NCBI GenBank assembly: GCA_020809705.1
Contig: CP085831.1
Span: 1,612,001 to 1,676,000 of the forward strand
Reading direction: 5' to 3'
Length of the DNA stretch: 64,000 nucleotides
Source of the DNA: Calonectria ilicicola
Lineage: Eukaryota; Ascomycota; Sordariomycetes; Hypocreales; Nectriaceae
Part shown: positions 58,628-64,000 of the stretch, in pieces
Layout: the number at the start of each line of letters is the position of its first letter
Position numbering within the stretch: the first letter of the stretch is position 1
Notes under the pieces: model-generated
Told to the model about the DNA's origin: nothing
The model's input: the letters and a program-made list of their open reading frames with translations, nothing else
Database searches by the model: none
Position numbers and translations under genes: made by a program

Positions 58628-59998
58628 CTACTTTTTTGCTGCGATCATTAAATTTCTAGGCGAAATTTTATAATCAAATATTGGCACAATATCTACATTT
58701 GTCGCTCCCTGCTCCATAAGAAACCAGTACCGATCCAAAGCGATAACACTCTCAACAATCTTACAACACAAGATGCCAAGGGTCCACAAGATGGCTACCC
58801 TTCCTTTGTATCCTTCGTACTTGCTTTCGTATTCTAGCATTTCCGCTGTTGATATCCTTTCCTTACCAATACCAAGGCTTTGCATTGCTCGAGCCGTAAA
58901 TTTCTCGAAGCTCACCATGTCCCCTTTTCGGGTCCCCCAAATCGGCCTATCTTCCGAGTCCAGAACAATCCCCTTATCGAAAAACAGCTTCTCTAAAACC
59001 GTTCGATAAAAGCGTCTCTTGGTGTAAATAGATTCATCTCCGGTTAAATCTGCCTTTTGCCAATTGTTAGGCGCCTGGCACCCAGTCATTAGTGCCGTGG
59101 GACTGAGCGTCACATTCATCCTTCTCATTCGGTCGCTAATGGGGAATCCATCCGGACAAGTGGCCGATCGCGGAACGATGTGGTTATAGCAACACCCAAC
59201 CGCTCCCAGTGATGTAATGGAAGGTGTGCTCGTAAAATATCTGACCATGTGCTCAGATAATTGCCCGCAGGCATGAAGTCCGACCAGCATACACTTTTCT
59301 CCATCGGCCCACGCTTCCATCTCGGCGATGAGCGTAGCATCACCATCAATGTAGCGGACCAGATGGCTCAGTTTATCCTCGGAAATTCCCAAGGAAGCGG
59401 CGAAGGCTTTAGAGCCAGCTATCTGAGATTCGCTGCCGTCGATGGCTAAAACGCGAAGAGATGGGAAGAGGAAAACTAACGAATTTGAGAGGTACCCTTG
59501 TCCCGACCCCATGTCGATGACGTGTGTGATGCCGTTTGCTTGACAGATGTTTCCGATGTATGCTGCAGCAGTAGATACTTCGGCAACTTTCTTTGTATTC
59601 ATCCGTGCACCTAGAATTTCGGGTAGTTCAACTTGGGGGCCTGGTTGCTGGATTCGTGAAAGTGACAGCGATTTGAGTGCTTTTAGCCAGTCTACCAAAG
59701 ATGCTGGTCGAGATTGGATGAATTGGTCCTCATCCTTATTTTCGACACTGTCTAGTGATGTCGTAGATGTTCCCTCATCAATGTTTTCTATGAGATCTTG
59801 TTGTACTAGACGATGATCCGGGAGCGAGTCCCACCAGGTCGTCCATTCTTGGGGTAGAGCCTCCCAGGCACCGCGTATGATGGCGTCATTAACGTGTATT
59901 CCCCCGCTAATCTGGTGAACTAGAGGGGAATCAATAAATGAAACAAGACTTTCCGTGTATTCATCCAGGCTGCTAAACGAATTTGGCAGGAAGGACAT
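58628..59998 (-). CDS. METTL25-like methyltransferase
   Basis: An intronless frame opens at 60049, but the likely start is the ATG at 59998 (MSFLPNSF...), giving 456 residues; the 17 earlier residues are Gln/Ala-rich. The SAM-binding motif is VIDMGSGQGYLS, preceded by MNTKKVAEVSTAAAYI, the family's conserved M-KK--E lead-in. Further on are LVGLHACGQLSEHMVRYF and GAVGCCYNHIV, the signatures of the METTL25/RRNAD1 group. These are presumed RNA or protein methyltransferases of poorly known substrate. The central and C-terminal parts, including FLMEQGATNVDIVPIFDYKISPRNL, complete the usual fold. It is the most housekeeping-like gene at this end of the window. Confidence 0.88.
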   Translation of the reverse strand: MSFLPNSFSSLDEYTESLVSFIDSPLVHQISGGIHVNDAIIRGAWEALPQEWTTWWDSLPDHRLVQQDLIENIDEGTSTTSLDSVENKDEDQFIQSRPASLVDWLKALKSLSLSRIQQPGPQVELPEILGARMNTKKVAEVSTAAAYIGNICQANGITHVIDMGSGQGYLSNSLVFLFPSLRVLAIDGSESQIAGSKAFAASLGISEDKLSHLVRYIDGDATLIAEMEAWADGEKCMLVGLHACGQLSEHMVRYFTSTPSITSLGAVGCCYNHIVPRSATCPDGFPISDRMRRMNVTLSPTALMTGCQAPNNWQKADLTGDESIYTKRRFYRTVLEKLFFDKGIVLDSEDRPIWGTRKGDMVSFEKFTARAMQSLGIGKERISTAEMLEYESKYEGYKGRVAILWTLGILCCKIVESVIALDRYWFLMEQGATNVDIVPIFDYKISPRNLMIAAKK

Positions 59999-61540
59999 GG
60001 CTGAAGATTGTGCCTGCATCTGACTCGCCTGCAAATTTTCCGCTCTCACCCCGCTGTGTGTTAGCGGTATGGCTGCTGGCTCACATTGAGTTGTGGGGTA
60101 GATGGCTCTGCCCTAGCAAGGATCTCCTGGTTTCGGGTGGATCTTGCGATTGGCTGGGACCCCAAAAGTGGAAACCGAAATCTTTACGTCTGTACTGAGC
60201 ATTGAGAAATCAAGATGGGATGAACTCATTTGTATGCTGTTGGCTGGGCTACACTCGTGATACAATAGGAAGTATTTGGGAGGAAATTGAGCTATCAGAC
60301 TTATAGTTTGGTGCAAATTCCATTATTAGCAACAGCTGTTTAAAAGTATGTTGCATCCATCTCGCTACCACGAACATTTTTGCCCAAAACACCGCTCGCT
60401 GCAGTGAAAGTAGTAGATATAGGCGAATCCTGTATTATATACGAATAAAATTCGTCCTTATATGTTAGACTGAACACTCATTGAGGGATTTTATTTCTTT
60501 TCACGCTTGGATTCGCACCAATAGTGCTGCTTGAAGCCGATGTGGTGGCTGGGTCCCCTTGCGCAAATGGTCGGAGAAGGGTGAGTAGGGCATTCAGTCA
60601 AATATCAATGGAGATAGATTATTTGGAATTATAGAATTACAATTACATGCTTGTCACTTTCGCCCTCATTCCTGCCGACAATGCAGGGAATGACTCGACG
60701 ATCCGAAAGCGTGGGGAGAAGGATTCAATTGACATGCAGTATCCAGGGGCGGTGCTGTTCTAAGCCTTGTGCCTTCCAAATTCAATACCGACAATGATGT
60801 CGCCACTCAAACATGATAGGTTTGGACCGGATAACAGAGACGTGGCTTGCTCCTTTTGTCCTAGTGAATGTATGCGGATGTGATGTGGAAATGGCCGGCA
60901 TTGCTTGCCGACTATGAACAGCCACCAACTGCATGTTGTGAATGGACGGAATGTAAACGAAAAGAAAAGGGTGGCCTCTTATCAATTTCAAAGATTTTTA
61001 GTGGAAGGAATCATCACATCAGTCGGGCGATGCATAACTATGTGAAGGAAGGATGCTCGCCAACACGAATTTGGGGGCCAGGGTCCTTGTCTGAATCAGG
61101 CATGGTGTGTCTGTATTGCATATCGGATGCCTGCTTTGAGCTATGCCGGCGCCAACGGGTAAGGCTCTACCGTCCACTCTTCAACCAACAGCCAATAGTC
61201 GTTTGACAGTCTAAATTAGACCAAGGCCGTCCGAGTGCGAGACACGGGAGAGCGTCTCCCGCAGGTTGAATCCTGGGGAATAAACCTGCCCCAAGCCAGC
61301 CATGATAAGCCTCCCCACAAGCCACCAACGGCTTCTTGCGCAAACCAACAAGAAAAATAGGAACAGGAGAGACGTTGTCATAGTTTAAAATGTAGCCTGC
61401 AAGTCCCTTGCAGCCGTTTTTGTGTCAGAAATATTTTACCTTTAGCAATAAGCTTGTATGTGGATAATCGCCGTTGAGTCTTTGTTCAAAAACGGGCATA
61501 ACTTCCATGAAATTAGGTACACGAGCTTGCTATCCTCACC
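59999..61540. other. intergenic / no gene seen
   Basis: About 1.5 kb with chance frames (60113-60316, 60782-60991, 60868-61206, 61474-61659). The sequence near 61205-61290 superficially resembles tRNA boxes, but no cloverleaf can be drawn. Confidence 0.35.
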
Positions 61541-62862
61541 ATGGTCGGTCTCCAAAACAATATTTTTATTGGTGTTGGTGTCACCTGGGCCGCTGCGTTT
61601 GTTTCGTTGGCGTTGCGCATTATTGCGAGACGTATAACGAAAGTGGTCTGGTGGTTTGATGATTATTTCTGTGTTGCTGCATTCGTAAGTTCAAAACGAC
61701 CCGAATAACCATGCGCGACAATAATGAACTTACTTGTATATAAGGTATTTGCCAGCGGCTATAGTTCGATCATGTTAGAATGTATAAGTTAAACCTCATG
61801 AAGACACTGAGTATTTATCAGTGGCTGACTTGCATATGATAGGGACCATTCACTGGTCACTTGGTCAATATATTCCTGATTCGATTGACGAAGCGACCAG
61901 AGACCACATACTGGAAAAATCCAGACTTCTCGCCTTCTTCAACTCTCTAACCTACGCGTTTTCGATAGCATCATCAAAAATATGCATTTTATCCTTTTAC
62001 TGGCGAATATTCCGACTTTCTTCGATTCGAAAGCCTATTCTAGTGATGATTGTTATTTGCGCCATGTGGATTATCCTACGCACTTTTATGGTCATTTTTC
62101 GTTGCATTCCCGTGCAGGCGTATTGGGACCACACAATACCGGATGCAAACTGCAGGATCAAGGATGGATTTTTCTACTTTGGTACAGTGCTTACGCACTT
62201 TGTCATGGATGTAATTATCCTTTGTCTTCCAGTCTTTGAAGTATTCAAATTGCATTTGCGACTAGGCCAGAAATGTGCGATAGCGGGTCTTTTCATTATT
62301 GGTGCTGTGTGAGTTCCCCTATTAGTCTTGTGATCAAAAAGATACGAATGTCATTGTCTTAGTGTTTGTGTCGCATCGGTGTTTGTCCTAATCGAATCCA
62401 TCCACTATGATCCAAAGACAGACCAAATGCCGTATGCCTATGCTATGAATTGTCTTTGGGCAACAGTGGAGGTTAATGTGGCCATAGTCTCTGGTACGCC
62501 CTAAACAACCCAGGCTCCTCTACACTAATCTTACATAAATATTAGCTTGTTTCCCTCTACTCCAACCAATATTCCGTCTTATTCTTCCAGCACGAGTGCT
62601 TAGTTCGCCTGACAGCTATCCCACCAACCAACCTAGCCACATTATCAACCTGACGACACTAACACGGACCAAAAAGGACAAGGAGAATGACGAATCAAGC
62701 TCAACATATCAGCTGGCAGACCCGGAGAGTGGGCTATCATACATGGCAGATGACGAGATGTCAAATATACAGGCCTCTGAATGCATCCGGACAGTAGTCT
62801 CCAGTCAATACCACGAGTATCGCCGGACTGAATATCATGAGATGACTGGTATCCGAGTTTAG
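61541..62862 (+). CDS. Rhodopsin-like/PTH11-type integral membrane receptor
   Basis: Five exons (61541-61684, 61745-61781, 61822-62308, 62363-62493 and 62546-62862) give 371 residues. The N-terminal helix continues into RIIARRITKVVWWFDDYFCVAAF, the WWxDDY box typical of fungal rhodopsin-domain/PTH11-like proteins. The central part has SSKICILSFYWRIF and PVQAYWDHTIPDANC, also family hallmarks, and about seven helices in all. The C-terminal 100 residues are polar, Ser/Thr-rich and probably cytosolic. PTH11 of Magnaporthe senses surface cues; most relatives have no known ligand. The second intron would be only 40 nt, unusually short. An acceptor 21 bases later also keeps frame, and would remove seven residues. 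Confidence 0.8.
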
Positions 62863-63486
62863 AACGACATAGTAGTGGAAACAGGAGATAGAGATGTTGA
62901 TGAATCATTTTGTAGACGAGATCACAAATAATTGATCTTACGCTATATGTCACACTCACAATTTGGTCTCAACAAGCCTAGCCTAGCAGCCGGACCTTGA
63001 CTACAAGGCCTCGATGCCCTCGGCGGCACAGTCTAGTACTTATAGTAACAGCTAGATAGCTCTCACCGCAACCGGCCCCAAATAGTCATACAAATCAGGG
63101 TAAATGCCTAGATGAAGGATCTAGCTACTACAGACCTATCCCAACGCGGCTGCAAGCAACATCCGCGTGCGGTGGTCACCGTAGCTAGCTTTGGATAGCT
63201 TCAACCTAAAGGAAACTCCCCTCGGCCGACCGGAACAGCTAGTCATAACAGCAGCTATAAGAGACCTAGATAGACCCTTCAATTGACAAGACAAGAGCTT
63301 CCAAATGTAACCTTGTGGCCTCTATAGCTAGTGATACTATACTTTACTATATATGTATGTAGACAAATCGCGATTATTGTCATGTGTCTGGGAAGAAGTA
63401 GATGTAGCTGTACCTTGGTGCAACAGAGAATGTAGCAGAGGTATCTAATAAAATGGCTGGAGTAATCCCGATTATTAGCACTAATA
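62863..63486. other. intergenic with decayed repeat DNA
   Basis: The part from 62980 to 63340 is full of CTAG/TAGCT-like tetramers and short near-repeats and has no open frame, as in mutated repeat DNA. Copy B of the dispersed repeat lies at 63247-63336. Confidence 0.4.
63247..63336 (+). repeat. Dispersed repeat, copy B
   Basis: Partner of 54056-54142 in the same orientation, about 9 kb apart. It is richer in A and T than copy A at several of the mismatched sites. The flanks share little, so only this core remains recognisable. Confidence 0.5.
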
Positions 63487-64000
63487 TCAGCTGTTGGGCT
63501 GCTGCTCTCCTTCAATCTTTTCCATGGCGGCGTAAGCACCTCCCGCCTCCTTTTTGTCCTTTTCATCGACCCCATCATTGTCTTGGATAGACTTGAACCT
63601 TTCCTTCCATAATTGCCACCGCTTGAGACTTAGACCATTTGTTCCCTTGTACTTGGAACGAGATTTCAATGCTTCCGCCTTACTCAGAGTCCATAGTGGA
63701 CCAGCTGTCGCCCCGTGAACCTCTTCATCACGCCCGTATAAGATGTGACCGGCAAATTTCACCCAACCCGCAGCGCTCTCTAATTTGTATGAAAAATCCT
63801 CCACAGACTTTGGGTCCTCATTCACTTGGTCTGGAGCGCCGCGGACAGGCGTCAATGTGCCCTCTAGGGCATCAACCAAGGCCCAAATGGCATACATCTG
63901 AAATGGAAGCTGGCATTGGCCCGCAACCCTTGCGGCATATGAATTTAGATTGACAGCTCTTTCCTTTCTTTCTGTTTCTCCAGCAGCATTATGGTCTCCT
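63487..64000 (-). CDS. C-terminal part of a fungal protein (DUF3632-like), leaves the window
   Basis: The frame ends at 63487 and stays open through the window end, so the 5' part is missing. The visible 170 residues start with GDHNAAGETERKERAVNLNSY and include QMYAIWALVDALEG, AAGWVKFAGHILYG and a terminal LSLKRWQLWKERFKSIQ. The alternation of ALxxALE-type helices with a final RWxxWKxRF box resembles fungal proteins annotated with DUF3632. No enzymatic motif is seen. The acidic/Lys-rich tail ends in EGEQQPNS. Confidence 0.6.
   Translation of the reverse strand, partial: GDHNAAGETERKERAVNLNSYAARVAGQCQLPFQMYAIWALVDALEGTLTPVRGAPDQVNEDPKSVEDFSYKLESAAGWVKFAGHILYGRDEEVHGATAGPLWTLSKAEALKSRSKYKGTNGLSLKRWQLWKERFKSIQDNDGVDEKDKKEAGGAYAAMEKIEGEQQPNS

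Noticed and set aside
61205..61290. tRNA-like sequence with GGTTGAATCC
   Set aside because: No acceptor pairing and no proper D arm; the B box lacks a conserved base.

Overview
The window is nuclear DNA of a filamentous ascomycete fungus (Pezizomycotina). The evidence is many introns of about 47-85 nt with GTRNGT donors, CTAAC-type branch sites and YAG acceptors, spacious intergenic DNA, and fungal-only families: Zn2Cys6 factor, DUF6536 membrane protein, rhodopsin/PTH11-like receptor, fungal F-box proteins and a cytochrome P450 of fungal type. The class within Pezizomycotina cannot be fixed from the sequence. Gene models were built by hand from splice signals; the spliced lengths of the multi-exon models are multiples of three.

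Region 1 (1-24 kb) is a mosaic of accessory-looking genes. It holds a broken trypsin-like/CorA-like membrane gene (2.4-6.3 kb), a divergent fungal-specific membrane protein, a small secreted alpha/beta hydrolase, an F-box/LRR-like gene, an intron-containing tRNA-Trp and an amino-acid permease. Two divergently transcribed septin/AIG1-like GTPases lie at 14.1-18.6 kb; the second reads through two further introns into a beta-strand repeat domain and looks like a GTPase fusion. A second F-box gene ends the region.

Region 2 (24-28.4 kb) is gene-poor. It has a roughly 0.3 kb element with inverted-repeat arms and a two-exon gene for a very tyrosine-rich small protein.

Region 3 (28.4-37.8 kb) looks like a small catabolic cluster: SDR oxidoreductase, a factor with both a C2H2 finger and a Zn2Cys6 domain, a cyclase-family metal hydrolase, an MFS sugar transporter and an aldehyde dehydrogenase. 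The same 13-bp sequence, CGGAGCGTGCCAC, sits upstream of the SDR gene, upstream of the cyclase gene and between the divergent transporter and ALDH genes. It begins with the CGG triplet typical of Zn2Cys6 binding sites. I infer a cluster-specific operator read by the embedded factor.

Region 4 (38-64 kb) holds a single-pass membrane protein with a PAN/apple-like ectodomain, a P450, an HSPA12-like Hsp70, a coiled-coil unknown, a small secreted protein, a protein with a HeLo/STAND-like N-terminus and a long repetitive coiled coil, a UDP-glycosyltransferase, a DUF6536 protein, a METTL25-like methyltransferase, a PTH11-like receptor and the 3' end of a gene leaving the window. A decayed dispersed repeat occurs at 54.1 and 63.3 kb.
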